DNA from: DASZHC01 sp035938215
Lineage (GTDB): Bacteria; Verrucomicrobiota; Verrucomicrobiia; Chthoniobacterales; JAFAMB01
Reading direction: 5' to 3'
DNA: 31,730 nucleotides
Assembly (NCBI GenBank): GCA_035938215.1
Contig: DASZHC010000114.1
Coordinates: forward strand, 1 to 31,730
How positions within the stretch are numbered: the stretch's first letter is position 1; each line of letters starts with the position of its first letter. The position numbers and the translations under genes were made by a program. A model generated the notes under the pieces. It saw only the letters and a list, made by a program, of their open reading frames with translations, searched no databases and was not told the origin of the DNA. This document shows, one piece after another, positions 13,914 to 22,722 of the stretch.

Positions 13914-16670
13914 TTATAACGTGAACGCCTGGAGGACAAGTTCCTTCTGCTGTTGGTCATGCCAGGCCTTGGAGCCGACGGCCGGGCTTGCCGCAGCGGG
14001 CCGACCTGCGTATTCAACGGTGCTGTCCGTCAACTGCCGTAGCAACGGTGCTATATAAGTCCACGCGCCCATATTTCTGGGTTCCTCCTGGCACCACACC
14101 CATGCGGAGACGCGATGCAGCGAGGCCACCGCGGCTTTGAGGGCTTCCAAATTTAAAGGATAGAGTTGTTCGACGCGTACGAGGGCTGCATTTTTGATTT
14201 GATGCTCTTCCTGGTAAGCGACCAGATCGTAGTAGACCTTTCCAGTGCAGAAGATCACCCGCTCGACTTTGTCCGGGTTGTCGTACAATGTCGGTCCCAA
14301 AACCTGATGAAAAGGCGAGGCGGTAAACTCTTCTATCCGTGAAATCGCACGCTCGTTTCTCAAAAGTGACTTAGGCGTCATGATAACCAACGGTTTTCTG
14401 AAATCTCGACGAACCTGACGCCTCAAGACATGGAAGTACTGGGCTGGCGTCGTCAGATTACAGACCTGAATGTTGTCCTCCGCGCAAAGCTGCAAAAATC
14501 GCTCAAGTCGCGCGCTCGAGTGCTCGGGACCCTGTCCCTCATATCCATGAGGAAGGAGGAGAACGATGCCGCTGGGTCGTTGCCATTTCGACTCGGAACT
14601 GATTATGAATTGATCGATCACCACTTGCGCGCCATTGACAAAATCGCCGAACTGCGCCTCCCAAAGGCAGAGCATGTCCGGGTAGTCGAGTGAATATCCG
14701 TAGTCGAAACCCAAAACCGCGGCCTCTGAGAGCATGCTGTTGTAAACGCAAAAGAGGGCTTGACCCTCCTTTAAGTTAGACAAGGGGATGAACCGGTCCC
14801 AAGTGATCGTATCAAAAAAAACGGCGTGCCGCTGACTGAAGGTTCCCCGCCGGCTATCCTGGCCCGAAAGGCGAACGGGCGTACCCTCAATAAGCAAAGA
14901 TCCGAACGCTAGCGCCTCGCCCAGCGCCCAATCGTAGACCCCCGCAGCGTGCTGCTTCCGGCGCCGGTCTATAACCAGTTTCTTCAGCTGCGGCTGAACA
15001 TGAAAGCCTTCCGGGAACCGTGTAATGCGATCGATGACAAAGTCAATCGTTTCCAAGGAGATCTGCGTTTCCGGTTCCGAATGACTGTAGGAAGGTTGAA
15101 AGACCGCAGTGGATTCTTCAAAACCGCGATGGAAATCCTTCTTGGACTTCACATCCGATGTCTGGACTTCGCTCAACGCATGTTCAAGGTGGCTTCTGAA
15201 CTCTCTCTCTAGAGTTTCTGCCTCCCGACTAGTAAGCACACCCGATTGAAGCATTCGATCCTTGAATATCTTCGTAACCGGCAGATGGGCTTGAATTTTT
15301 TTGTACATTTTCGGCTGCGTAAAACTCGGCTCGTCGGCTTCGTTGTGCCCATATCGACGATAACAATACATATCGAGGACAACGTCTCGCGAAAACCTCT
15401 GTCGGAATTCCAGTGCCAGCTTGGAGACGAATTCCACTGCGATCGGATCGTCGCCATTCACATGGAAAATCGGCGCATCGATCATTTTGGCGACATCGGT
15501 ACAGTAGGGTGTCGAGCGCGCGTCTGCCGGCAGCGTCGTGAATCCAATCTGGTTATTAACGATGATATGCACCGTCCCCCCGGTCGCGTAACCTGGCAGC
15601 TGCGAAAGATTGAGCGTTTCCGCGATAATCCCCTGCCCCGCGAACGCCGCGTCGCCATGGATCAGAAGTGGCAAGACTTTCTTCCGCTCCTTCATGTCCT
15701 GGAGAATCCGCTGGCGCGCACGAGCCTTGCCCTCGACGACGGGGTTGACGATTTCGAGGTGGCTCGGATTAGCTGCGAGCCGAATCGCTACCTCCCAGCC
15801 AGAGGACGTGGTTCTAGCGCTTTCATATCCAAGATGATATTTGACGTCACCATCGCCCGCGACCAGATCAGGGATGTAATTTTCAGAAAACTCCTTGAAA
15901 ATCATGTTGTAAGATTTTCGCAGAAAATTTGCGAGGACGGTGAGACGGCCGCGATGGGCCATACCCATAATAATCTCGCGAACAGCGGCTCCGGAACATC
16001 CCTCCAGAATAGTTTCGAGGATGACCATGAGACTCTCGGTTCCCTGCAGTGAAAAGCGCTTCTGACCAATGAATTTCGTATGAACAAACTGCTCAAAGGT
16101 CTCGGCCTGCATCAGGCATCTCAGGAGGTTGATCTGAGAGGCGGCATCCGGAGGGGCGAGCAAGATGCGCGCCTCAATTCGTTCGCGAACCCAGTCTCGT
16201 GTAGTCTCATTCTGGATGTGCATGAACTCGGTGCCGATAGGGCCCGAATAAATCAATTTGAGTGTCTCGACCATCTCGCGGAGAGTCATCGGTCGCGACT
16301 TTTGAAAAAACCGAGAAGAGACTACGGTTTCCAAAGGCACATTATCCAGTCCCAGCGCGGCCAGGGTCAACACAGGCGATTCGGTACGACTCGGAGAAAG
16401 AGGGTCAATCTGAGCCTGTGTGTGGCCAAGAATCCGATAATTGTACACGAGTCCGTCAATGCAATTCTGCAGCTGTTCTGCATCGGCAGAGAGCCTCTCT
16501 TCGCCCGGAACGACGGCCAATCTACCGTTTCGATTTGGAGATGAACCTAGCTCGAAACCTTCGAAGAACGCCGACCAACTCGAATCGACGGACGCGGGAT
16601 CTTGCTTCCAACGTTCATAGTATTCGTCTAGAAGATCGGCATTCCAATCATTCAAATACGAAGTTTTCAT
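13914..16670 (-). CDS. sucA: 2-oxoglutarate dehydrogenase E1 component
   Basis: Thiamine-diphosphate enzyme that decarboxylates 2-oxoglutarate in the TCA cycle. The N-terminal segment MKTSYLNDWNADLLDEYYERW and WSAFFEGFELG is the family's E2-docking motif. Further on are MGMAHRGRLTVLANFLRK, YHLGYESARTT, LAANPSHLEIVNPVVEGKAR, the TPP/metal segment IHGDAAFAGQGIIAE with IVNNQIGFTT, and YCYRRYGHNEADEPSF. The C-terminal transketolase half includes RLSGQDSRRGTFSQRHA and FGDFVNGAQVVIDQFI. At 918 residues it has normal length. The frame extends to a TTG at 16703, but ATG 16670 matches the conserved N-terminus. It diverges from the ABC operon across an 80-base gap that must hold both promoters. Confidence 0.97.
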   Translation of the reverse strand: MKTSYLNDWNADLLDEYYERWKQDPASVDSSWSAFFEGFELGSSPNRNGRLAVVPGEERLSADAEQLQNCIDGLVYNYRILGHTQAQIDPLSPSRTESPVLTLAALGLDNVPLETVVSSRFFQKSRPMTLREMVETLKLIYSGPIGTEFMHIQNETTRDWVRERIEARILLAPPDAASQINLLRCLMQAETFEQFVHTKFIGQKRFSLQGTESLMVILETILEGCSGAAVREIIMGMAHRGRLTVLANFLRKSYNMIFKEFSENYIPDLVAGDGDVKYHLGYESARTTSSGWEVAIRLAANPSHLEIVNPVVEGKARARQRILQDMKERKKVLPLLIHGDAAFAGQGIIAETLNLSQLPGYATGGTVHIIVNNQIGFTTLPADARSTPYCTDVAKMIDAPIFHVNGDDPIAVEFVSKLALEFRQRFSRDVVLDMYCYRRYGHNEADEPSFTQPKMYKKIQAHLPVTKIFKDRMLQSGVLTSREAETLEREFRSHLEHALSEVQTSDVKSKKDFHRGFEESTAVFQPSYSHSEPETQISLETIDFVIDRITRFPEGFHVQPQLKKLVIDRRRKQHAAGVYDWALGEALAFGSLLIEGTPVRLSGQDSRRGTFSQRHAVFFDTITWDRFIPLSNLKEGQALFCVYNSMLSEAAVLGFDYGYSLDYPDMLCLWEAQFGDFVNGAQVVIDQFIISSESKWQRPSGIVLLLPHGYEGQGPEHSSARLERFLQLCAEDNIQVCNLTTPAQYFHVLRRQVRRDFRKPLVIMTPKSLLRNERAISRIEEFTASPFHQVLGPTLYDNPDKVERVIFCTGKVYYDLVAYQEEHQIKNAALVRVEQLYPLNLEALKAAVASLHRVSAWVWCQEEPRNMGAWTYIAPLLRQLTDSTVEYAGRPAAASPAVGSKAWHDQQQKELVLQAFTL

Positions 16671-16750
16671 GATATAGCTCGGGAGCGAGCGGTGGACCGG
16701 CAATCTAAGCGATGTTCGGCTCGACCCAAGCAGAAAGTATCACATTTTTC

Positions 16751-17683
16751 ATGATCAAAGTAGAGCGGCTCACGAAGAAATATGCTGGGGTCACTGCTAT
16801 CAGCAACCTGAGCTTCGAGGTTGCAAAAGGCGAAATTGTCGGTTTTTTGGGTCCGAACGGGGCAGGCAAAAGTACGACGATGCGAATCTTGTCCAGCTTT
16901 TTGCCGGCCACGTCAGGGTTCGCCTCTATTGCGAACTGTGACGTTTTCAAAGAATCTCTGAAAGCGCGCGCCCATCTCGGTTACCTTCCTGAAAATGTAC
17001 CTTTGTACGGCGACATGCGAGTTGGCGAGTACCTCCGGTATCGCGGATCGCTGAAGGGACTACACGGACACAGACTTCGTCGCCGGGTTGATACCGTCAA
17101 GGAACTCTGCAGTGTGAAAGAGGTCGAAAACAGGCTGATCGCCAATCTCTCAAAAGGTTACCGGCAGCGGGTCGGACTGGCGGAAGCATTGATTCACGAA
17201 CCGGATCTTTTGATCCTTGATGAACCAACCATTGGATTGGACCCCAACCAGATTCGCCAGGTTCGCGAATTGATAAAGTCGTTGGGAGAGCGCCACACCA
17301 TCCTACTTTCGACTCACATTCTGTCGGAGGTGGAGATGACCTGTACGCGAGTAATCATTATCAACCGGGGACAAATTGAAGCCTCAGATACGCCAGAAAA
17401 TCTGGTTGGCCAGATACGGACGTCCGGAATCATAAGACTGGAGGCAACCACCGGAACGGATGATCCTGTATCCTGGATCGAAAAGATTCCAGGGGTGAAA
17501 AGCGTGATTACTTCTGAGGAAGACGGCTGGCAACGCTGCTCCATTCGAGTTGAGGCAAAGTCCGATCCACGCGAAGCCATTTATCGATTGGCCGTCGATC
17601 GACAGTGGGTCGTCCGTGAGCTGGTGCAGGAGCGGGCAACTCTGGAAGACGCATTCGTGGAGCTAACTCACAAAGACAATTAA
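16751..17683 (+). CDS. ABC transporter ATP-binding protein, GldA-like
   Basis: Cytoplasmic ATPase of an ABC-2 type exporter. Walker A GPNGAGKST (residues 34-42), Q-loop region LGYLPENVPLY, signature LSKGYRQRVGLAEAL, Walker B LLILDEPTIGLDP, H-loop LLSTHILSEVE are all intact. After the NBD (about residue 215) comes a ~95-residue C-terminal domain typical of GldA/CcmA-type subunits. ATG 16751 gives the standard MIKVERLTKKYAG start; an upstream ATG (16712) adds 13 unconserved residues. It is followed after 22 bases by the permease and then by GldG-like and DUF4340 genes; together they form a four-gene operon. In Bacteroidetes the homologues GldA/F/G are needed for gliding, but in other phyla the cargo is unknown. 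Confidence 0.92.
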   Translation: MIKVERLTKKYAGVTAISNLSFEVAKGEIVGFLGPNGAGKSTTMRILSSFLPATSGFASIANCDVFKESLKARAHLGYLPENVPLYGDMRVGEYLRYRGSLKGLHGHRLRRRVDTVKELCSVKEVENRLIANLSKGYRQRVGLAEALIHEPDLLILDEPTIGLDPNQIRQVRELIKSLGERHTILLSTHILSEVEMTCTRVIIINRGQIEASDTPENLVGQIRTSGIIRLEATTGTDDPVSWIEKIPGVKSVITSEEDGWQRCSIRVEAKSDPREAIYRLAVDRQWVVRELVQERATLEDAFVELTHKDN

Positions 17684-17705
17684 ACGTGCCGGCAGGAAAA
17701 GAGCT

Positions 17706-18461
17706 ATGAGGCGTCTGATCACTTTGCTCCAAAGAGAATTGTCCGCGTTCTACTATTCACCGATCGCATATGTCGTTCTTTTCTTTTTCCTTGTATTGAA
17801 CGGCCTCTCGTTCTGGTTCGCGATCGCGGTTTTGAATCGCGCACCGTCCGAAAATACAGTTGTCCAGGTTTTCTTTAACTCAGCGTTTTTCTGGATGGCT
17901 TACCTATTAGTTTTTCCGGTGATTACAATGCGATCGTTTTCGGAGGAGTTTAAATTGGGAACGATCGAGACGCTGATGACGGCTCCGGTTCGGGACTGGG
18001 AAGTCGTCGCATCCAAATTTCTTGCATGTCTGATCTTCTATTTGAGCCTTTGGCTTCCGAGTCTCCTTTACTTTCTGATTTTTGGCTGGTTTGGGAATCG
18101 CTCGGCACTTGGTTCTTCGGGCCAGTTGCTGGCTCCCTACATCCTGCTGCTCATGATGGGAATGTTTAATGTTGCTTTAGGGTGTCTCGCCTCTTCCTTT
18201 ACATCGAATCAGATAGTGGCAGCAATGATTTCGCTTGTGCTAACGATTGGTATCTTTTTCCTAACTTTAATTAACTATGTAGTTAACAGCTCATCGCCGC
18301 TTCTAAGGGAGATCACGTCCTACGTCGCACAACTCGATCACATGGATTCATTCTCGCGAGGAGTCATCGACTCGCGAGTGTTTGTATTTTACCCCAGTAT
18401 GACTTCTCTGTTGCTTGTCATTACGTACCAGGTATTTCAGTACCGGCGTTGGAGGGCATAA
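17706..18461 (+). CDS. ABC-2 type permease, GldF-like
   Basis: Inner-membrane subunit of 251 residues with about six transmembrane segments: AYVVLFFFLVLNGLSFWFAI, FFWMAYLLVFPVITM, FLACLIFYLSLWLPSLLYFL, LLAPYILLLMMGMFNVALG, AAMISLVLTIGIFFLTLINY and a C-terminal one near SLLLVITYQVF. The cytoplasmic N-terminus RRLITLLQRELSAFYYSPIAY and the loop FSEEFKLGTIETLMTAPV are characteristic of GldF and related exporter permeases. It follows the ATPase by 22 bases and precedes the GldG-like gene by 16 bases. Confidence 0.92.
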   Translation: MRRLITLLQRELSAFYYSPIAYVVLFFFLVLNGLSFWFAIAVLNRAPSENTVVQVFFNSAFFWMAYLLVFPVITMRSFSEEFKLGTIETLMTAPVRDWEVVASKFLACLIFYLSLWLPSLLYFLIFGWFGNRSALGSSGQLLAPYILLLMMGMFNVALGCLASSFTSNQIVAAMISLVLTIGIFFLTLINYVVNSSSPLLREITSYVAQLDHMDSFSRGVIDSRVFVFYPSMTSLLLVITYQVFQYRRWRA

Positions 18462-18477
18462 CGCCCCACTCTGCGCA

Positions 18478-19983
18478 ATGGAACGTCCTGCATCCCAACC
18501 TGCTGACATCAAGCGATTGCGCATTGGTTTGAACGTTATTGCGCAGATCGCGATCGTCACGACCATCGTATTGATGATCAACTACATCGGATTTAATCGA
18601 TACGCTCGCTGGGATATCTCGCGTTACAACAAATATGCGCTATCCGAACTTACAAAGAGATTTTTGAAATCACTAAAGAAAGAGGTGAAAATATACGTCT
18701 TCTTCTCTCCAAGCTCACAGACCGCCGGCGCCGAGCTGTATGGAGACGTCCAAAATTTGCTTAAAGAATACGAAGCTGCGGGTCACAGAAAGATTCAGGT
18801 CGAGATGGTAGATCCGTACCGCAATCTTACACGGGCGCGTGAACTTCAGGTCAAATATAATTTTGGTTCCGAAGAAAACCTTACAGTTCTCGACTATCAG
18901 GGTCGCACAAAAATTTTGCGCGTGGCCGACATGGCGGAATACGGTCCCCCCGGCATGTTTGGCGACACACCACAAGCTAAAGCTTTCAGCGGTGAACAGT
19001 TGATTACAAGCGCTCTGATTCAGCTTGTTGAGAACACAGTCACCAAAATCGGATATGTCACGGGACAAGGTGAACCAGATTTACGAAACAGCGAGCGACC
19101 GGTCCGATTTACCGATTTCATTCAAAGCCAAAATATTAAGCTTGAATCGCTGGTTCTCGCTAACATGGAGAAAATCCCGCCTGATTATGCAGCCGTTATT
19201 CTTATTGGTCCCAGGTACGACCTTGGCGGCCGCGATTTGGCTCTCTTGCGGACTTACTGGAACGAACAGGGTCGTATGCTGATCGCTCTGGACCCGAAGG
19301 TAAATACTCCCATGCTTGACCAATTTCTAAGCGAATTCGGAGTTCGCGCCGACCAGGATTTGATCGTTACCCGGTTCAAGACCGGGATCGAAGAGCAATC
19401 GGTGACCTTGGATGTGTACGCGCAATTTCTTCCCGAGACCGGGTTCCTGCGCCCACTAAGCCAGGCAACTGGTTTTTTTCCGGGTGGCACGCGGTCTCTG
19501 GCTATCGACGACTCGAAAGCAGCCCAGGGCGGCTTGACAGGGACGAAAATGCTCACGCCTGCCGTTGCGAACTATTGGGGAGATAGAGCGGACGTTCTCA
19601 ACTCGCAGAACATGCCGGCATACGAGCAGGGCGTTGATTTGCCTCCTCCGCTCTATTTCGGTATCGCTCTCGAAAGGGGTTCGATCAGAGACACTCGGGT
19701 GCAGTTGCGGTCTTCATCGCGCATGATCATTATTGGAAACGCCGATTTCCTTCGGGATGAAGCTTTAAGGCAATCGGCACCTAATGTGGATTTTATCCTT
19801 TTGAGCATAAACTGGCTTGCGGATCGAGATCAGCTCCTTGGGATTGCTCCTAAGGCGCCTGGAATATTCATGCTTAATCTTTCTGAAGCGCAGATGAACC
19901 AGATCGTGCTTCTCACGGTCGCAGGAGTGCCGCTGCTTATGGCATTGTTGGGGTGCCTAGTCTGGATCGTGCGACGCCGCTAG
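18478..19983 (+). CDS. GldG-like protein (ABC_transp_aux domain)
   Basis: Membrane-anchored protein of 501 residues: an N-terminal transmembrane helix (NVIAQIAIVTTIVLMINYIG), a large periplasmic-side domain, and a C-terminal helix (IVLLTVAGVPLLMALLGCLV) ending in positively charged RRR. The periplasmic part has the ABC_transp_aux features: YALSELTKRFLKSLKKEVKI, a GYVTGQGEPDL-type motif and ILIGPRYDLGGRDLALLRTY, as in GldG and in eukaryotic IFT52-like relatives. ATG 18478 is chosen because the longer frame from 18415 would overlap the permease by 47 bases. A GGAGGG lies about 22 bases upstream of the chosen start, rather distant. Its partner DUF4340 protein starts 6 bases after the stop. Confidence 0.88.
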   Translation: MERPASQPADIKRLRIGLNVIAQIAIVTTIVLMINYIGFNRYARWDISRYNKYALSELTKRFLKSLKKEVKIYVFFSPSSQTAGAELYGDVQNLLKEYEAAGHRKIQVEMVDPYRNLTRARELQVKYNFGSEENLTVLDYQGRTKILRVADMAEYGPPGMFGDTPQAKAFSGEQLITSALIQLVENTVTKIGYVTGQGEPDLRNSERPVRFTDFIQSQNIKLESLVLANMEKIPPDYAAVILIGPRYDLGGRDLALLRTYWNEQGRMLIALDPKVNTPMLDQFLSEFGVRADQDLIVTRFKTGIEEQSVTLDVYAQFLPETGFLRPLSQATGFFPGGTRSLAIDDSKAAQGGLTGTKMLTPAVANYWGDRADVLNSQNMPAYEQGVDLPPPLYFGIALERGSIRDTRVQLRSSSRMIIIGNADFLRDEALRQSAPNVDFILLSINWLADRDQLLGIAPKAPGIFMLNLSEAQMNQIVLLTVAGVPLLMALLGCLVWIVRRR

Positions 19984-19989
19984 AAGCAG

Positions 19990-21774
19990 ATGAAGCTGCG
20001 GACCACTCTGGCTCTTCTCGCCGTCGCAATTGCACTTGGCGGATTTATTTTCGGACTAGACCGTTGTTCGCAAAGCACTCGGCAGCGACAGGAACGAGCA
20101 GCTCACATCGGGCAGGCCAATCAAAGGGATATTCGGGGGTTTACCATTCACAATGGGGAAGAAACTATTCGCTTGAGGGCCGATGGCGATGATTGGAAAA
20201 TGGTCGCTCCGTGGAAAGACGATGCTGATATCAGCGTTGTCGACCAGCTTCTGGACGCGTTAGAGTCGCTGCAGTCTGATGACACGATTGCGGACCTCGG
20301 CAAGGGCGAGAAAAAGAGAGGGCTGTTGAAGGATTTCGGTTTGAGCAAGCCGAGATTGCGACTTCGTTTGGACGGCAAAAGAATGCCCGGTGAATTTCAA
20401 TTTGGCCAAGACACGGCGGTACGCGGCAAGTGTTACTTGCGAGTCGGAGACGATGATGCCGTGTATGTTGTAAGTAATGATTTGAAAAATATCGTCTCGA
20501 AAAAGGCGGAGGACTTTCGCGATCATCGGATGACGCCATTTCTGACAACTCTGATTAATCGAGCAATATTTCGGGTAAACGGCGGAGAGATTGAGCTCTC
20601 TAAAGAGGAGGATAACTGGCTCCTTCAGCGTCCTATCAAAGCGCGTGCGAGTAACGATGCGGTTGTTGATTTGCTCACGAAGATGAACCAGACGCAGATT
20701 GCTGAGTTTGTTTCAGACGAAAAAGGTGGTACTTCACCTTTCGGCGTCGATTCACCTTTGCGGGCTGTGACACTGTTTGGCGGGGAAAAGGATAAAGTGG
20801 AGATTCTGGTGGGCAATTCCGTTCCGTCGCATCCGGATCTCATTTACGCCCAACTTCCGCAGCGCAATTGCGTCGTCGAAGTACGAAAAGAATTTGCCAC
20901 TCTTTTCGATATCACGCCGAACGATCTGCGCGACCGGAAGATAACCCGCCTGAATGCGGACTATATCGATCGCGTGACGATCGAGAAACCGGATCAACCA
21001 AGTCTCGTCCTCGGGAGGCAGGAAAACAGATGGCGCATCCTAAACCCAACTCAATCCCTTGCGAATGCCCACAACATTGCCACACTCATCCAAACGCTAA
21101 ATGAAAGTGATATCGCGAATTTCGTGTCAGATACTGCCATCGACTTGAGCAAATACGGTTTGGATCGGCCGAAAATAAAAATCACATTCAGCTCGTACTC
21201 TTCGGAGAACACCGCAGAAGAAAGTGCAGGCGAAACCGTTCTAGCGACGCTGGCATTTGGCAATTCAGAAGGCGGCCTCACCTACGGGCGACTCGAACAG
21301 GAGCCGCATATCTTCTCGGTACCAGACAAGTTTGTGAATGATTTGCCTGCCAATGAGATTAACTTTCGAACGCTCGACATTTTCGAACTTCGGCGTGACG
21401 AACTGGAAAGCGTACGCATTGAGAAGCCAGGGAAAGAAGCGATTGACCTAGTCAGAGGTAACAATGGGAAATGGGTAATCAAGGGCGCCGAAGCTCAGCA
21501 AGATGAAGGCAAAGTCCAATCTTTCCTGAATACCTTGGCCAGTTTGCGTGCTACTGCTTGGGTTGGGGATTCTCCGCCGGAGCAAAGCCTCAATGCTTCT
21601 TCGCTTGTAGTGAAGTTCCGTTATCAATCAGGCGAAGGCAATCGAGAGACAGAGCTCAGGTTCAACGGCACAAATCCTGAGAACCAACATTATGGCACGA
21701 GCACGGAGCAGACAGGGACTTTCCTTGTCGACGACGAACAGTTTAAGCGCTTAAGTGCGTCGCTGGTTCACTGA
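19990..21774 (+). CDS. DUF4340 domain protein, last gene of the GldAFG-type operon
   Basis: 594-residue protein with an N-terminal signal anchor (TTLALLAVAIALGGFIFGL) and a large extracytoplasmic part. The sequence is built from four related units, each opening with a tryptophan strand then a helix: W-K-M-VAPWKDDADISVVDQLL (Trp near 68), W-L-LQRPIKARASNDAVVDLL (209), W-R-ILNPTQSLANAHNIATLI (348) and W-V-IKGAEAQQDEGKVQSFL (495). This is the DUF4340 pattern, which regularly sits next to GldG-type genes. It probably forms a complex with the transporter on the outer face of the inner membrane. Spacing of 6 bases to the GldG-like gene indicates co-translation. Cargo and function are not known. Confidence 0.85.
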   Translation: MKLRTTLALLAVAIALGGFIFGLDRCSQSTRQRQERAAHIGQANQRDIRGFTIHNGEETIRLRADGDDWKMVAPWKDDADISVVDQLLDALESLQSDDTIADLGKGEKKRGLLKDFGLSKPRLRLRLDGKRMPGEFQFGQDTAVRGKCYLRVGDDDAVYVVSNDLKNIVSKKAEDFRDHRMTPFLTTLINRAIFRVNGGEIELSKEEDNWLLQRPIKARASNDAVVDLLTKMNQTQIAEFVSDEKGGTSPFGVDSPLRAVTLFGGEKDKVEILVGNSVPSHPDLIYAQLPQRNCVVEVRKEFATLFDITPNDLRDRKITRLNADYIDRVTIEKPDQPSLVLGRQENRWRILNPTQSLANAHNIATLIQTLNESDIANFVSDTAIDLSKYGLDRPKIKITFSSYSSENTAEESAGETVLATLAFGNSEGGLTYGRLEQEPHIFSVPDKFVNDLPANEINFRTLDIFELRRDELESVRIEKPGKEAIDLVRGNNGKWVIKGAEAQQDEGKVQSFLNTLASLRATAWVGDSPPEQSLNASSLVVKFRYQSGEGNRETELRFNGTNPENQHYGTSTEQTGTFLVDDEQFKRLSASLVH

Positions 21775-21838
21775 CCTGTGAGACGCCAGATTCTCGAGAG
21801 ACGAAGGACGACGACGCATAAGCGCTTCGGAATTTGGG

Positions 21839-22531
21839 CTAAGCCTTCTGTCCCACGTAAACGGTTACGATACCCAGCGTCAGGCGTTTCGCCCCGCAAT
21901 TTGCGAAGTCGGAGGTATGTAACAGTTCGAGCATCGCCTCGCCCTTGGGAAAGCTTTCTATGCTTTGGCTGAAATACCGATAGGCCTCGGGTTCGCCGGT
22001 AAGCCAACCTGCAAATAGCGGCAAAAGATGATGAAGATAAAAGCGGTAGATGGCCAAAAGAGGCGGACCCGGAAGAGAAAAGTCGAGTACCACGATGCGT
22101 CCGCCTGTCCGAAGCACTCTGTGCACTTCGGAGAGGGCCTTTTCGTAAGAAGCCATGTTTCGCAGGCCAAAAGCAATGGTCACGACATCAAACCGCTCTG
22201 CGATAAATGGCAATGCCAAGCCGTCCGCGACGACCAACTCCCTTATACCGCGGCGGCTGGCGACAGCAAGCATCGGCGCGCAAAAATCAGCTCCAACGAC
22301 ACGAGCTGCCGGGATTCGCTTTATTATTGCCTCAGCAAGAACTCCGCTTCCGGTCGCGAGATCCAGCACGTCGTGAGGAGCCCACTTGACAATTCTAGCG
22401 CTGACGTAGGCCCGCCACCAGGAATCGAATCCCAAACTCAACAAAGTGTTTGCCAGGTCATACCGGTCGGCAATCTGCGCAAAGAGATGCTGAATCGTCG
22501 CCGGCTCCTGCTGAGTAAAGGAGGATTCCAT
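21839..22531 (-). CDS. ubiE: Demethylmenaquinone/ubiquinone methyltransferase (UbiE/MenG)
   Basis: SAM-dependent C-methyltransferase acting on the quinone ring in the last steps of menaquinone (or ubiquinone) synthesis. The N-terminus FAQIADRYDLANTLLSLGFD with WWR is the conserved UbiE start, followed by SAM motif I VLDLATGSGVLAEAI, VVADGLALPF, FDVVTIAFGLRN (motif II) and EVHRVLRTGGRIVVLDFSLP (motif III). 230 residues is the normal length. It lies convergent to the DUF4340 gene with 64 bases between, and starts 10 bases after the 3' end of tRNA-Leu, so it may share its transcript. Confidence 0.92.
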   Translation of the reverse strand: MESSFTQQEPATIQHLFAQIADRYDLANTLLSLGFDSWWRAYVSARIVKWAPHDVLDLATGSGVLAEAIIKRIPAARVVGADFCAPMLAVASRRGIRELVVADGLALPFIAERFDVVTIAFGLRNMASYEKALSEVHRVLRTGGRIVVLDFSLPGPPLLAIYRFYLHHLLPLFAGWLTGEPEAYRYFSQSIESFPKGEAMLELLHTSDFANCGAKRLTLGIVTVYVGQKA

Positions 22532-22541
22532 CGCCTGAAAT

Positions 22542-22623
22542 TGCTCACGAGAGGACTCGAACCTCCACGGGTTTCCCCATACGGTCCTGAGCCGTACGCG
22601 TCTGCCAATTCCGCCACGTGAGC
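22542..22623 (-). tRNA. tRNA-Leu (anticodon CAG)
   Basis: Read on the - strand, GCTCACG pairs with CGTGAGC as a 7-bp acceptor stem with discriminator A; the D arm contains AATTGGCAGAC; the anticodon stem TACGG/CCGTA encloses the loop CTCAGGA, giving anticodon CAG. A long variable arm (GGGGAAACCC region) marks a class II tRNA, and the T arm GGAGG-TTCGAGT-CCTCT follows. No 3' CCA is encoded. Length 82. It lies upstream of ubiE and downstream of dnaN on the same strand. Confidence 0.95.
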
Positions 22624-22722
22624 GAGAGAGGGGAAATTATCGGAGAAAGCGCGGTTGTAAAGAGAAATGGCCGCTTCGCCGGCGCCGTCCGCGTATAACG
22701 ATGATGTTGCCGAGACGGTGCA

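Noticed and set aside
15246..16052. 268-codon open frame on the + strand
   Set aside because: Antisense to sucA, a highly conserved gene; composition is a by-product of the codon usage of the true strand.
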